Positions 32,338 to 42,249 of a stretch of 64,000 nucleotides of DNA are shown here, piece after piece. The notes below the pieces were generated by a model. The model made no database searches. It was not told the origin of the DNA and saw only the letters and a list, made by a program, of their open reading frames with translations. The position numbers were made by a program, and so were the translations under genes. The stretch comes from Erpobdella octoculata (taxonomy: Eukaryota > Annelida > Clitellata > Hirudinida > Erpobdellidae). The stretch lies in contig OZ022247.1 of NCBI GenBank assembly GCA_963978895.1, forward strand, positions 13,952,972 to 14,016,971. The letters run 5' to 3'. Positions within the stretch are counted from its first letter, which is position 1, and each line of letters opens with the position of its first letter.

Positions 32338-32983
32338 GGACCAACTGGGTACAAGGCTATTATTGGCTAACTGTCCAGATACTATTATATAGACGTCCAT
32401 GGCGTGACATACCTCCCCCCCTAAAGTCGGTAACGATCCTTCTCGTTATCGGCAATATCTTCATTCTTTGATCTGGGTCGATCCGGTTGGCTGAGTGTGG
32501 ATCCGGTTGACTGGGTAGGCTTCTTTTGTTGACGGGTTTCTTGGTGCTCATCCCCTTCATCTGTCTTGGGAACCTGAAAACCCAGAACAGATGTGACGAA
32601 CCACACGCGAAAGAAAGACGTGGTCGAAGAACCTTCCGAGCAAGGACAAATGAGACGTCCTGCAGCTCTTTGTTCAGTGATGCGCTCTTCTTCCTGGAAA
32701 CCTGTAAAGAAAAACTCACGACCGATCCACTTTATCATTGCCTAGGATCGCCCATGGAAAGAAATTGATTAAAGAACGTTACAAAGCTACCCATACAAAC
32801 TAACACTAATTTCCGATAACCAAAGAAATACTTAACCAAGGATTAAACACCCTAGGATAAATAAACCTAATCGTAGCCACAGCTACTCCAAACCTAATTT
32901 AATCGAGATAGGAAATCAGCTACTAAATATAATAATGATAATACAACACAAAATACTAAATGGTTCTGAGAAGGAAGTCGCGC

Positions 32984-35900
32984 TCAGCAAAGCATTGCTG
33001 ACCGACTCCAGACCATAGACAACAATTCTGCATAACTCGAGTAAATCTTACCCGTAAGAAAGTACAGTAACTTTATGGAAATTTGCCAACAGCTCAGGAA
33101 TTGTGCTCTGCCCACCTTCTGAAGCAGATTCGGGATATCGGGAACTGGAAAGTAGTCTCCCCTGGGTCCCTTTGAAGCACAAACCATTGGACCCCCCACG
33201 GGAATCCACAAAAGCACGATGTCGCACCGGCGATTCATACCCCAAAAATAGTATTTGACAATATGATCACCTGCGATTCCACCAAATCTCACGGCTATTC
33301 TGAGATTTTGCTTTTGCTTCCCCCAGTAGTCAGGTGGTTTTGTACCTAAATGCCAAGGCACATCCTTTGCACTATTCCAAGAATCTCTCACACCCGCAAG
33401 TAGGTTCAAAGTGAAATAACTACAAACAAAACCAACCATTCGAGGAACTGAAAATACATTGAAAAGTCGGTCACATACAGACTTAGCATTTAATAACCTT
33501 AATGGATAAGCCATCGGCCCTCTAGAGAACAAATCGACAACAACCAGGGCATAATTGTACTTGGGTCGGACAGTCACACTATCACCCGCGGGAATTATGG
33601 GCCCTATACAATCCATAACTAAATGATTAAATGGTAGTTCATCTCTCCGTGGTATGGGAGTTATGGGGACCCGATCTCTTTTTCTAACAGGTGCCCTTAA
33701 CTGGCATACGGGGCACGACTCACAATAGGTTTGAACTTGTTTCTCCATATCGGGAAACCAAAAACTGAGTCGAATACGCTGCCGTGTACTCTTGGCAGCC
33801 ATGTGCCCCGAATAGGGAGCATCATGCCCCATCTGTAACACTGCAAGTATACGACTCCTGGGCAAACACAACTGTTTTATGGAATGACCCCACTGATTCT
33901 CCTTGTGAAACAAAAGTCCCCTGTCGATATAAAAGTTTTTACGCTTATCTATACCTAGCAACCAGAAGGACTTGAGTGAAGGACAATCATGTTGCTCTTT
34001 AGCAAACGCCTCGTGATCATTACTATCGTCTACCCCCTGACAATCATCGTTAACGGTTGTAAATCGAGCGTCGGTTCGTGAATCACTTCCGCCTGCATCA
34101 GCACCTGGACAAATATCATCACCCGCAACTACAGAAACACCTATGTCCTGACAAGTATCGGTCTGTGAATCAATTTTCCTAGCATCAGCACCTGGACAAA
34201 TATCATCACCCGAAACTACAGAAGCACCTATGCCCTGACAAGTATCGGTCTGTGAATCAACTTTCCTAGCATCAGCACCTGGACAAATATCATCACCCGA
34301 AACTACAGAAGCACCTATGTCCTGACAAGTATCGGCCTGAGAATCAACTTTCCTAGCATCAGCAGCACGAAAAACACCTTCACCTAGAATCAATGCAACA
34401 TCTGGACTATGCTCATCATTACGAGGTTCATCTAAAACAAAATATTGTGAATTAGTTATTTCAAGACTGGGAACATTCACATCAGAGTCATGTGCATTTT
34501 GTTTGTTCTTAATAGGGTATGCAACGGTATCGTACAATGATATCGTTTTTAATAGGTTGCTTACGGAGGGAGTGATAATAATTTGCTCATTAAGATTTGG
34601 GACGACAGCAAACCACGCACGAACCTTGGGTGCTAGGTTCACAACGTCATCACCCACAAGATCTGGTCGAACAACTAATCTAACACAACCTACAATTTCT
34701 GGTTGACCTTTAAGGCCAGATAATTTAATAAATTTATGTGGTACCCTATGAAGAGATTTAATTAAATCTTCTCTAATGCAACATACTTCTGCACCACCAT
34801 CAATCAAAGCTGGAATAGATGGTAATTGATCGATAAATACATTCTCATAAGACCTAATGTGATAATCATCAACATCTATAATGGGACATGCTTCGGGACA
34901 GGGAAAAGATTTTTGACCATCAAACATTATTTTCCTATCAACGAGACAATTAAAGGAATTTTCTGTTTGACAAGACAAATTTTTACCATCAACCAATGTT
35001 TTCCTATCATCGAGGCAATTAAGGGAATTTTTTGACTGAGAGGACAAATTTTTATCATCAACCAATGTTTTCCTATCACCGAGACAATTAAAGGAATTTT
35101 CTGTTTGACAACAATTAATTCTGGGATTAGGTAAATTTGAGGAAGGGAATTTGTGTAGAGGACATTCCTTGAACGAATGACCTTTCTTATGGCATTTAAA
35201 GCATAAACCATACCTTTTATCCTTATCCATATTAGGATCAATGGATATTTTAGTCATTCTATTAGGAATGGGAGACCCTGACCCTTTATCTGTTGGTTTT
35301 TGGTTGTTGAATCGAGGCGGTCTAGTCTCATGCTCGTGTGTGGCCATGTAGCTATCCGCAACGCGTGAAAGCTCTAGATGATTTAACCAATCATCCTTTT
35401 CCTGAGTTAAAATAAAATCTGCACAACTGGGAGACATTAGTTGTTTCAACCTATCGGCACACATCAAACTAACTAATTGATGGAAATTCTCATCAATATT
35501 CCTACTTTTAATATAATACGATAACGCTGTGTGTAATTCAGAAGCTACCTGTGAATAAGTCTCACCAGGTCTCCTTTTTACAGCATAAAACCTCTCCCTC
35601 AAAAGACTGGGAGTGACCCGAAATTCCTGCAATAGAATTTGCTTTAGTTCCTCATAGTCACCTAACTGAACAACGGTCAATCGACTCAAGATTGAGCGAG
35701 CTCTATTATTCAAATGGGCCTGCAATATTTTGGGTTTCACATCATCATCAACTTGGTATGATGTAAACTGATTCTCGAGATATTGAAAATACCCCGGTAT
35801 TGCAGCAGGATCTGAAGGAAACTCCGCCATTATACCCTTCATGGCATTTAGAAAGCGACTAGTGCGAACGGATAAGGAAACCTCAAGACTATTGTGGTCC

Positions 35901-36358
35901 TGAATCCTTTCACGTTCCAACTCTAGTTTGGCTTCAGCAAGTCTGCGGGTGGCCCTATCCTCATCTAACCTAGCTTCAGCGAGTCTGCTCTCCTGTTCTA
36001 ACTTCGCTTCGGCGAGTCTACGGTTCGCCCTATCCTCTTCTAACTTAGCGTCAGCGAGTCTACGCTCCTGTTCTAACTTCGCTTCGGCGAGTCTACGGTT
36101 CGCCCTATCCTCTTCTAACTTAGCGTCAGCGAGTCTACGCTCCTGTTCTAACTTAGCTTCTTTAGCCGCCAATTCTGCTTCGCGCAATGCTAACTTACGC
36201 TCAGCTAATTCTGACTTAGAACTTTTACTAACGTTAGCATCATCACTAACTCTACGTGGACGCCGACTATCATCAACAAATTGATAGTGCTCCTCGCTAA
36301 GGATCCCTGTTGGACTATCCAGCGCAACTGACTCTTCAACCGTAGGGGTTCTAATCAT
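32984..36358 (-). CDS. Gypsy gag-protease-integrase-(partial RT) polyprotein, 1124 aa
   Basis: This is an unbroken ORF. Residues about 45-165 are a charged coiled coil built of 25-aa repeats (LADAKLEEDRANRRLAEAK). Residues about 170-380 are a retrotransposon gag core (RFYAVKRRPGETYSQVAS). A CCHC knuckle, CFKCHKKGHSFKECP, lies at about 390-405. The retropepsin-type site PALIDGGAEVCCI is at about 517-530, with D-G-G in place of D-T/S-G. A linker of 29-aa repeats (GADARKVDSQTDTCQDIG) spans about 690-780. The integrase H2C2 finger (GHDAPYSGHMAAK…CESCPVCQ) is at about 843-888 and the core start VMDCIGPI (Asp) at about 915. The core decays after residue 960. DYFPVPDIPNLLQKVGRAQF at about 1080-1100 is an RT block. 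PR-IN-RT order is the Gmr1 arrangement. Confidence 0.85.
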   Translation of the reverse strand: MIRTPTVEESVALDSPTGILSEEHYQFVDDSRRPRRVSDDANVSKSSKSELAERKLALREAELAAKEAKLEQERRLADAKLEEDRANRRLAEAKLEQERRLADAKLEEDRANRRLAEAKLEQESRLAEARLDEDRATRRLAEAKLELERERIQDHNSLEVSLSVRTSRFLNAMKGIMAEFPSDPAAIPGYFQYLENQFTSYQVDDDVKPKILQAHLNNRARSILSRLTVVQLGDYEELKQILLQEFRVTPSLLRERFYAVKRRPGETYSQVASELHTALSYYIKSRNIDENFHQLVSLMCADRLKQLMSPSCADFILTQEKDDWLNHLELSRVADSYMATHEHETRPPRFNNQKPTDKGSGSPIPNRMTKISIDPNMDKDKRYGLCFKCHKKGHSFKECPLHKFPSSNLPNPRINCCQTENSFNCLGDRKTLVDDKNLSSQSKNSLNCLDDRKTLVDGKNLSCQTENSFNCLVDRKIMFDGQKSFPCPEACPIIDVDDYHIRSYENVFIDQLPSIPALIDGGAEVCCIREDLIKSLHRVPHKFIKLSGLKGQPEIVGCVRLVVRPDLVGDDVVNLAPKVRAWFAVVPNLNEQIIITPSVSNLLKTISLYDTVAYPIKNKQNAHDSDVNVPSLEITNSQYFVLDEPRNDEHSPDVALILGEGVFRAADARKVDSQADTCQDIGASVVSGDDICPGADARKVDSQTDTCQGIGASVVSGDDICPGADARKIDSQTDTCQDIGVSVVAGDDICPGADAGGSDSRTDARFTTVNDDCQGVDDSNDHEAFAKEQHDCPSLKSFWLLGIDKRKNFYIDRGLLFHKENQWGHSIKQLCLPRSRILAVLQMGHDAPYSGHMAAKSTRQRIRLSFWFPDMEKQVQTYCESCPVCQLRAPVRKRDRVPITPIPRRDELPFNHLVMDCIGPIIPAGDSVTVRPKYNYALVVVDLFSRGPMAYPLRLLNAKSVCDRLFNVFSVPRMVGFVCSYFTLNLLAGVRDSWNSAKDVPWHLGTKPPDYWGKQKQNLRIAVRFGGIAGDHIVKYYFWGMNRRCDIVLLWIPVGGPMVCASKGPRGDYFPVPDIPNLLQKVGRAQFLSCWQISIKLLYFLTGKIYSSYAELLSMVWSRSAMLC
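34090..34372 (-). repeat. 87-bp in-frame tandem repeats in the Gypsy ORF
   Basis: CATCAGCACCTGGACAAATA starts near 34097, 34184 and 34270, with a partial unit at 34356. The encoded 29-residue unit is Asp/Cys-rich and lies between protease and integrase. It is probably a flexible linker that expanded in this copy. Confidence 0.8.
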
Positions 36359-36779
36359 ATTTATGAAACCTACTACACAGAAAAGGAAAGAAAAACCTAA
36401 CTGGGCAATCCGGCAATGATAAAATCTCTAACCTGAGATGTGGATCGGCCCTCCTTGCGAAATGGATGTCGCCACGTGGTCGAACTGAACGGTCTGAAAC
36501 TGCCCGGACTCTTTCTCCAGCACTGAATCGTCAATCGTCGATCTGGCGGTGAGGATCCTCCTTGATCTGGTCGATTTGCGTCGAATCCCTGGTCGGTTTT
36601 GCAGATCCCGGTCGAATCCCGCTGATCCCGCCAAAACCACTGGATACCGCCAAAGTCGTTAGATCACCAAACTCGATAGAACTTCACCAACTCGATGAAC
36701 TCTATCGCCCAGGACGAATCTCACCCAAAACTGATCGGTGTATCGACTGACTATACCACCGTTGCCACCAAAAATACTC
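36359..36779 (-). other. Gypsy 5' leader with putative primer-binding site
   Basis: Between the 5' LTR and the ORF on the minus strand, TGGTGGCAACGGTGG begins 9 bases after the LTR end (complement of about 36756-36770). A PBS starting TGG a few bases inside the LTR is expected, as it pairs with the CCA end of a tRNA. I cannot assign the tRNA. Confidence 0.45.
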
Positions 36780-37173
36780 TGTCACGACTTCGCCTTTGCG
36801 ATAGTCGATATTCAAACAGAACTGGAGAAAATTTAAGTCGAAATAAAGTTAAAGACACTCTTTAACAGTATATATTGTTTTATTTATCGAATACCAAGCA
36901 AGATTATCGAAAATCTATCACCACGAAAACGAACAGATATAAAACAGTTTCAACGTCGATCAAACAATGGCGAACAGGAACCAGAAGGGAAGAAGTAGTT
37001 CGCGACAGCCTTATATATACAAGCCCTCCAGGCTACAGGCTACAGGCTAAAACGTTCAAATATTCGCGCAACAATCCAAACACGCAACGTTGTGCAATAC
37101 CCCATGCACCGCCTGCGCCGGAAATCCCAAAGTTTAGATCCAGGCACGCACACGCGTAAACGCGGGCGTGACA
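36780..37173 (-). repeat. 5' LTR of the Gypsy element
   Basis: 394 bp, with TG…CA ends in both readings (TGTCACGAC…GGCGTGACA). On the coding strand it holds the promoter and R region by family knowledge. CCGAC follows at 37174-37178 as the TSD. A TATATAAG-type motif on the minus strand near 37010-37020 (CTTGTATATATAAGGCTGTC) could be a TATA box. Confidence 0.9.
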
Positions 37174-37178
37174 CCGAC

Positions 37179-37566
37179 CTCCCCCCCCCCTCCAAGCTGA
37201 AATTTTCTTTATTTTTTAGTATTTCATTTAACGTCTACAGATAAGTTGATCCTCCATATAATTGATGTTTTATTTTACATTTTTGACAAAACGTGTAGCT
37301 TATAACTTTGGTATTTAATCTAAATTTAGTATAAAAATCCAACGTACCAATAAAAAAATATTAATACTTGTAAATCATTTTGGACACGTAGGTTTGGTCA
37401 AATTTAGATAGTTGTATTGCACCTCTTCCAGCCATGTCAATTAAAGACACAGTGGAGCCCATAGATATTATAGATAGCCCATAGATATCTATGGTGGAGC
37501 CATTGTCATTATGGTTTTGAAATGAGCCTCTTCTCACTCAAAAGTGGGTCCTCTGATTTTGAAGTG

Positions 37567-37662
<96 letters not shown>

Positions 37663-38077
37663 GTACAAAATAGGTGGAGCAACAAAAAATGTTAAACTTC
37701 ATAAATTTATAAAAACAAGAAAATGCTGCTAAGTCCTCTGAAAATTTTTGGTAACGATTTCGTCCATTTGAATTCTTCTCAACCAGATTTTGTGTGACAA
37801 GTACATATTATCGATACGGCTTGTTTTTTGTGGCATAAAACTTGATCGTTCTAAATAACGCTTATGTTCATGATTATGTTTAACTTGTTTGATTGAACAG
37901 CGCCACTTTACATGGTTTTTTTCACGCAGTATTGTGTTTTATTCAACAAATGAGATAAATCGTAAGCAAAACAGAATAAAAAAGACAGTTATGTTAGGTT
38001 CACTTTCGTACAAACTATCAGCGTACAAAGGTGTCAGCGTAGTGTTAGTTCCATCCACAAATCGTGGTGGTTACATT
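37179..38077. repeat. Unassigned sequence with long (TA)n at 37562-37658
   Basis: A C-rich tract (37179-37190) adjoins the Gypsy TSD. 37445-37500 has a short repeat of CCCATAGATAT. A pure TA microsatellite of nearly 100 bp follows. The rest has no frame or element end I can support. Confidence 0.5.
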
Positions 38078-38084
38078 GTGAAAC

Positions 38085-38124
38085 CATGGACTCCTAAATA
38101 ATAGCTTTTATTTAGGAGTCCATG
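38085..38124. mobile_element. 40-bp P-superfamily-like mini-element with 7-bp TSD
   Basis: CATGGACTCCTAAATAATAG is followed at once by its near-inverse ending …TTTAGGAGTCCATG. GTGAAAC flanks both sides (38078-38084 and 38125-38131). The left 20 bp differ from the P-type TIR at 30371 at only three positions, and the TSD length is the same. It therefore looks like the two ends of a P-type element with everything between lost. Confidence 0.6.
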
Positions 38125-38226
38125 GTGAAACGTATCGAATTAGTGATCCCGCCGGATAAGATGAGATAAGACGGTCATTAAATGTTAATTAAAGAATCTC
38201 GGATTAATGTTGTGAAGCAACACGTC
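38125..38226 (+). repeat. First unit of a tandem repeat interrupted by a MITE
   Basis: From TTTATTTAGGAGTCCATGG to GTTGTGAAGCAACACGTC (about 38105-38226) this matches 39750-39872. Its continuation (39601-39749) matches 39873-40020. The unit is about 270 bp, ending GCCGGGCGAAGCTGCGCCCG and CTTGTATAGGGATAGAAG; the GC-rich part can form a hairpin. The first unit is split by the MITE at 38227-39600. Confidence 0.7.
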
Positions 38227-39600
38227 CAGGGACGTAAATTCAGCATTTTCCAGGGGGGGGCAAAATTTTCCCGCCATTATATAGCTTACTGGCAGGGTTA
38301 CCCGGTGTTGTCTGGGTATTTTGTGCTTTTTTTTTCGTTTTTGCCAACGAAACGTCAAAGAAATAACATTTTTTTTTCAAAATTTTTTTATCAATGAAGT
38401 TACCTGCATGCCAAATGTTGTTAAAATTGCTCCTGCGGCTTGGATGTGATAAACGAATGCTCTCACACACACATTACCTTTTACATTTATATAAATACGT
38501 AGGTACAAGCAGATAGGGATGGGGAAATGCATCCCCCATCAGAGTAGCAATTGAAATTTTTTTGGGTATAATACCTTGTTTTTAGAAGACGACCGTAGCT
38601 TTTTTGGGAGGAGAAATTAGAAGTCTTTGAAAAAATTTTGAAAAATACTTACGACTACCCCTTACCGGTTATCAGCTTTTTGGAAGAGAATATAAAAAAT
38701 TTCTGAAGTAAATCCCCGCCAAAAAATTCTATATTTGCCACGCGCCACTGGGTATAAGGGGGATGAATGATTTAATCATATTGCAGGGGCAAGTACAGGA
38801 TTAGTAAAACAAGTAAAGGAAAAACAAGTTTTTCAACACAAACTTTGATTTCAAATACATTCGATTTAGAAATGCAAAAGATGTTCAAAGTTTTTTTTAA
38901 AAATTGAATCATGTATTTTCATAAAATATAAAGCTGTGCTGAAAGTTTAAACTTCCTAGCTAGTCAAAATGCTGGTTAAATTTCACTTGCAAGATTTGCG
39001 TACAGAGAAAGACACACACGCACAAACAAACAGAGATTGTAACCTAAATAAAAATTTGTAAAAAAGATATCCAAAATAGGATGGGTATAATTTTGTTTTA
39101 TTTTTGTATAAAAATAATAACTTTGATGTAGACAGCTGTGAGGGAATCAACATTGTATTAATACCACTAATAGGGTAAAATTCCACGAGTTCTCTTATTG
39201 TATTTTGGCACAGAAAACAGCTAATCTTTGGACCAACACTGATACACAAATTATTACTCTGCAGTTATTGGTGAATCTAGCATCGAGCTAAGATATAAAA
39301 TTGTCTACACACGCAAAAAGAATTCCAATACGCATTGAATCATCACGAGGTTAAGTAAAGTTAAAATTAACATATTATATAGTAAACTCTAAGTAAAAAA
39401 AAATTTTAATTTTGGAAATCAAGGGGGGGGGGCGAATTGTCTATACACGCCGGAAGGATTCCAATACGCATTGCATCATCACTAGGTTAAGTAAAGTTAA
39501 AATTAAATAAATATATAGTAAACTCTAGGTAAAAAAATTCAAATTTTGAAAATCAGGGGAGGGGCAAATGCCCCCCTGCCACCCCCAATTTACGTCCCTG
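38227..39600. mobile_element. hAT-like MITE, 1374 bp, with perfect 8-bp TSD
   Basis: The ends are CAGGGACGTAAATTCAGC and the inverse AATTTACGTCCCTG. AACACGTC flanks both sides (38219-38226 and 39601-39608). The body has no transposase. Inside, 38880-39065 is a diverged inverted copy of the repeat found at 49640-50255. 39290-39400 and 39430-39540 are a direct duplication (ATTCCAATACGCATTGMATC, GGTTAAGTAAAGTTAAAATT). Confidence 0.85.
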
Positions 39601-40020
39601 AACACGTCGTTCAGTTCTACTTCAACTGTAATTCATATGCGTGAAAATATATGTAAGTAGGGTTTTTTATTTTTCCTTACCCCCTTTTTTTATTTTCTTC
39701 CCCCCTGTTTTTTGCCGGGCGAAGCTGCGCCCGCTTGTATAGGGATAGAAGCTTTTATTTAGGAGTCCATGGTGAAACGTATCGAAATAGTGATCCCGCC
39801 GGATAAGATGAGATAAGACGGTCATTAAATTTTAATTAAAGAATCTCGGATTAATGTTGTGAAGCAACACGTCGTTCAGTTCTACTTCAACTGTACCTAA
39901 TTCATATGCGTGAAAATATATGTAAGTAGGGTTTTTTATTTTTTCCTTACCCCCTTTTTTTATTTTCTTCCCCCCCTGTTTTTTGCCGGGCGAAGCTGCG
40001 CCCGCTTGTATAGGGATAGA
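39601..40020 (+). repeat. Rest of unit 1 and complete unit 2 of the ~270-bp tandem repeat
   Basis: Unit 2 runs from about 39750 to 40020 and ends GCTTGTATAGGGATAGAAG, the same end as unit 1 at 39750. The right end inverted, GGCTTCTATCCC, also appears at about 29909-29920 on the far side of the Gypsy nest, next to the point where the LINE was split. Confidence 0.65.
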
Positions 40021-40642
40021 AGCCACTGTCGTTGGCCGACGTCCACAGCCGCGTTGGCCAGGCGACTGCGGCATTTGCAGCGCTCAGATGGTGCGTCTGA
40101 AAGAGAACGAACATTGCAATCAAGACAAAAATTCGTCTTTACCGAACATTGATTCTTCCGATCCTCCTATATGGCTCAGAGACATGGACATTGTTTAAAT
40201 ATGATGTGAATAGACTTGAAGTATTTCAAATGCAATGCCTGCGGCGAATACTGGGAGTTTCCATCCGCGACCGCATTCGAAACGAGACGATTCGTGAACG
40301 GTGTGATCGACAACCACTGATCGACAAACACATCCAAAAACGGCGACTACGGTGGTTCGGGCACGTCTGCCGAATGGATGGTAAACGGCTTTCCAATAGT
40401 TTACTTTGGCGGGAGCGACCGCCTGGCTGGCGCATCCAACGTTCGGCGCCAAAGAAAACATGGCTGAAAATTATTGATGGGGACCTCAAGAGGAAGCGAC
40501 TGACCGCCGATGGGGCGAGAAGGGTTGCAGCCCATCGAGGAAAATGGAAGATTGTCGTGGAAGACGTTCGTGGTCCCGTGGCACCGACAGCAGCGTATTG
40601 GCTTCGAGGACATCCTCCTCCCCAAGCGCCGGCTACGGACTA
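40021..40642 (+). pseudogene. LINE ORF2 C-terminal region (continuation of the RT at 28881-29905)
   Basis: After one frame change the translation reads LADVHSRVGQATAAFAALRW, then TNIAIKTKIRLYRTLILPIL, LLYGSETWTL, VFQMQCLRRILGVSIRDRI and KRRLRWFGHVCRMD. This is the C-terminal block of RTE-like/‘craft’ RT proteins (LYG-E-TW … R-LRW-GHV-R), which normally follows YLGS(I/V)VQE. That motif is where the left half stops at 29905. The open frame from 40149 covers 164 residues. Confidence 0.8.
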
Positions 40643-40644
40643 AA

Positions 40645-42249
40645 TCTATATATATAAAAGAACATGTCCTGACTGACTGACTGACTGACTGACTGACTGA
40701 CTGATAATCAACGCCGAGCTCAAACGCCTCATCCTAGGAACGTGAAATTTGGAACTTATATTACTTTTATAGCGTAAACATCCGCTAAGAAAGGATTTTT
40801 GAAAATTTTGCTCCTGAGGGGAAAAAACTGGAAAACAAACTTTTTTCTAAAACAATGTATATCTCGAAAACCAAAAATGAGGAGATTTTGAAATTTGGTA
40901 TATAGATTCTTTTTGAAAAATAAAAAGATACGTGTTTCACCATTTTTTGAAAATTCGGTTTCCCGGACCTCAAATGTGGGTTGGAGAATTGGGTTATTTG
41001 GTTTTTAAAGTAGCTTCTACTCAAAAACTGTTAATGCTACAGGAGTAAAAATTAGTATTTAGTTTCTACTCAAAAAATAATGAAATACGTGTTTTAGCAT
41101 TTTTTGAAAATTTGATTTCCAGGACTTCAAATGTGGGTGGAAAATAGTGTTATTTGTTTTTTAAAGTAACTGCTACTCAAAAACTGTAAATACCACAGAT
41201 TTAAAAATTAGTATTTAGTTTCTATTCTAAAAATAAAGATATACGTGTTTCACTATTTTTTTATAAATTTGGTTTCCAGGACCTTAAATTTGGGCTGGAC
41301 AATAGGATTACTTGGTTTTTAAAGTAACTGATACTCAAAAACTGTAAATGCTACAAAAGTAAAAATTAGTATTTAGTTTCTACTCTAAAAATAATGATAT
41401 ACGTGTTTCACTATTTTTTGAAAATTTGGTTTTCAGGACCTCAAATGTGGGGTGGAAAATTGGGTTACTTGGTGTTTAAAGTAACTGCTACTCAAAAACT
41501 GTAAATGCTACAAAAGTAAAAATTAGTATTTAGTTTCTACTCTAAAAATAAGGATATATGAAATTTTGGTTTTCATGATCTCAAATGTGGGGTGGAAAAA
41601 GGTTTCTTTGGTTTTTAAAGTAACTGCTACTCAAAAACTGTGAATGCTACAGATGTCAAAATTAGTATTTAGTATTTACTCAAAAAATAATGATATAAGT
41701 GTTTCAACATTTTTTAAAAATTTGGTTTCCAGGACCTCAAATGTGGGGTGGAAATAAGGTTTATTTGATTTCAAAATAACTGCTACTCAAAAACTGTAAG
41801 TGCTACAAATGTAAAAATTAGTATTTTAAAGTTTTGTGCCGGTTAAAAGTAGCTAAGTCCAGTTTATCACCGGTTGGGCCAAGCCGTTGTTTTAGAGTCT
41901 TCACACGGGCCAGGCCAAACCTTAAATCAAAGTGGGACGGGCCGAGGTTTTTCACCAAGTATATAGATATTTTAGTGATTTTAGGGTCTTCAGTTGGGCC
42001 GGGCCAAACCTGAAGTCAAGGTGGGACGGGCCGAAGTTTTTCATCAAGTATATAGAACTTCTAGGCCTGTAAGAATGGGCCGGGCCTAATTCAAACGGGC
42101 TGTTCCGGGCCAGGAGTTTAGGTTTTTAAAACGGGCTGGGCTAAGTTGTCGACGGGCCGAGCCGAGACCTAAAAAATTTATCTCTACTATGGATGCACGG
42201 TTCAAACTCTCTAATTTCATGCGAGCGAAGCCGCTACGGGCACTGCTAG
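40645..42249 (+). mobile_element. Non-autonomous Helitron 1, with ~165-bp internal repeats
   Basis: It starts A|TCTATATATATAAAAGAACA and ends CTACGGGCACTGCTAG. The first 60 bp contain (CTGA)n. From about 40880 to 41830 there are about six diverged direct repeats of about 165 bp built on CAGGACCTCAAATGTGGGGT and AGTATTTAGTTTCTACTC. The last 400 bp hold GGGCCGGGCC-rich stretches. GAGCGAAGCCGCT near the end can form a small hairpin. There is no Rep/helicase ORF. Confidence 0.75.

Larger units (their letters stand above)
30371..32401 (+). mobile_element. P-superfamily (THAP) DNA transposon, internally decayed
   Basis: The ends are CATGGACGTCTATATAATAG and its inverse at 32382-32401, and the inverted similarity extends further inside (GTACCCAGTTGGTCCCAT at 30430-30447 and mirrored near 32338). 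GCGTGAC flanks both sides (30364-30370 and 32402-32408), a 7-bp TSD; it can be read as 8 bp (GGCGTGAC) if one terminal G is assigned to the flank. CATG ends plus a THAP-type ORF match the P superfamily. It is inserted in the 3' LTR of the Gypsy element. Confidence 0.88.
29978..37173 (-). mobile_element. Ty3/Gypsy LTR retrotransposon, Gmr1-like gene order, with nested P element
   Basis: Two LTRs (TGTCACGACTTCG…GGGCGTGACA as seen on the plus strand) bound the element. CCGAC flanks both ends (29973-29977 and 37174-37178), a 5-bp TSD. The coding strand is minus. After subtracting the 2.03-kb P-type insertion, the element is about 5.2 kb. That is short for an autonomous Gypsy, because most RT and all RNase H are deleted. 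A purine tract complement (CCTCCCCCCC, 32412-32421) lies just inside the 3' LTR. Integrase precedes RT in the single ORF, unlike most Gypsy elements. Confidence 0.9.
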
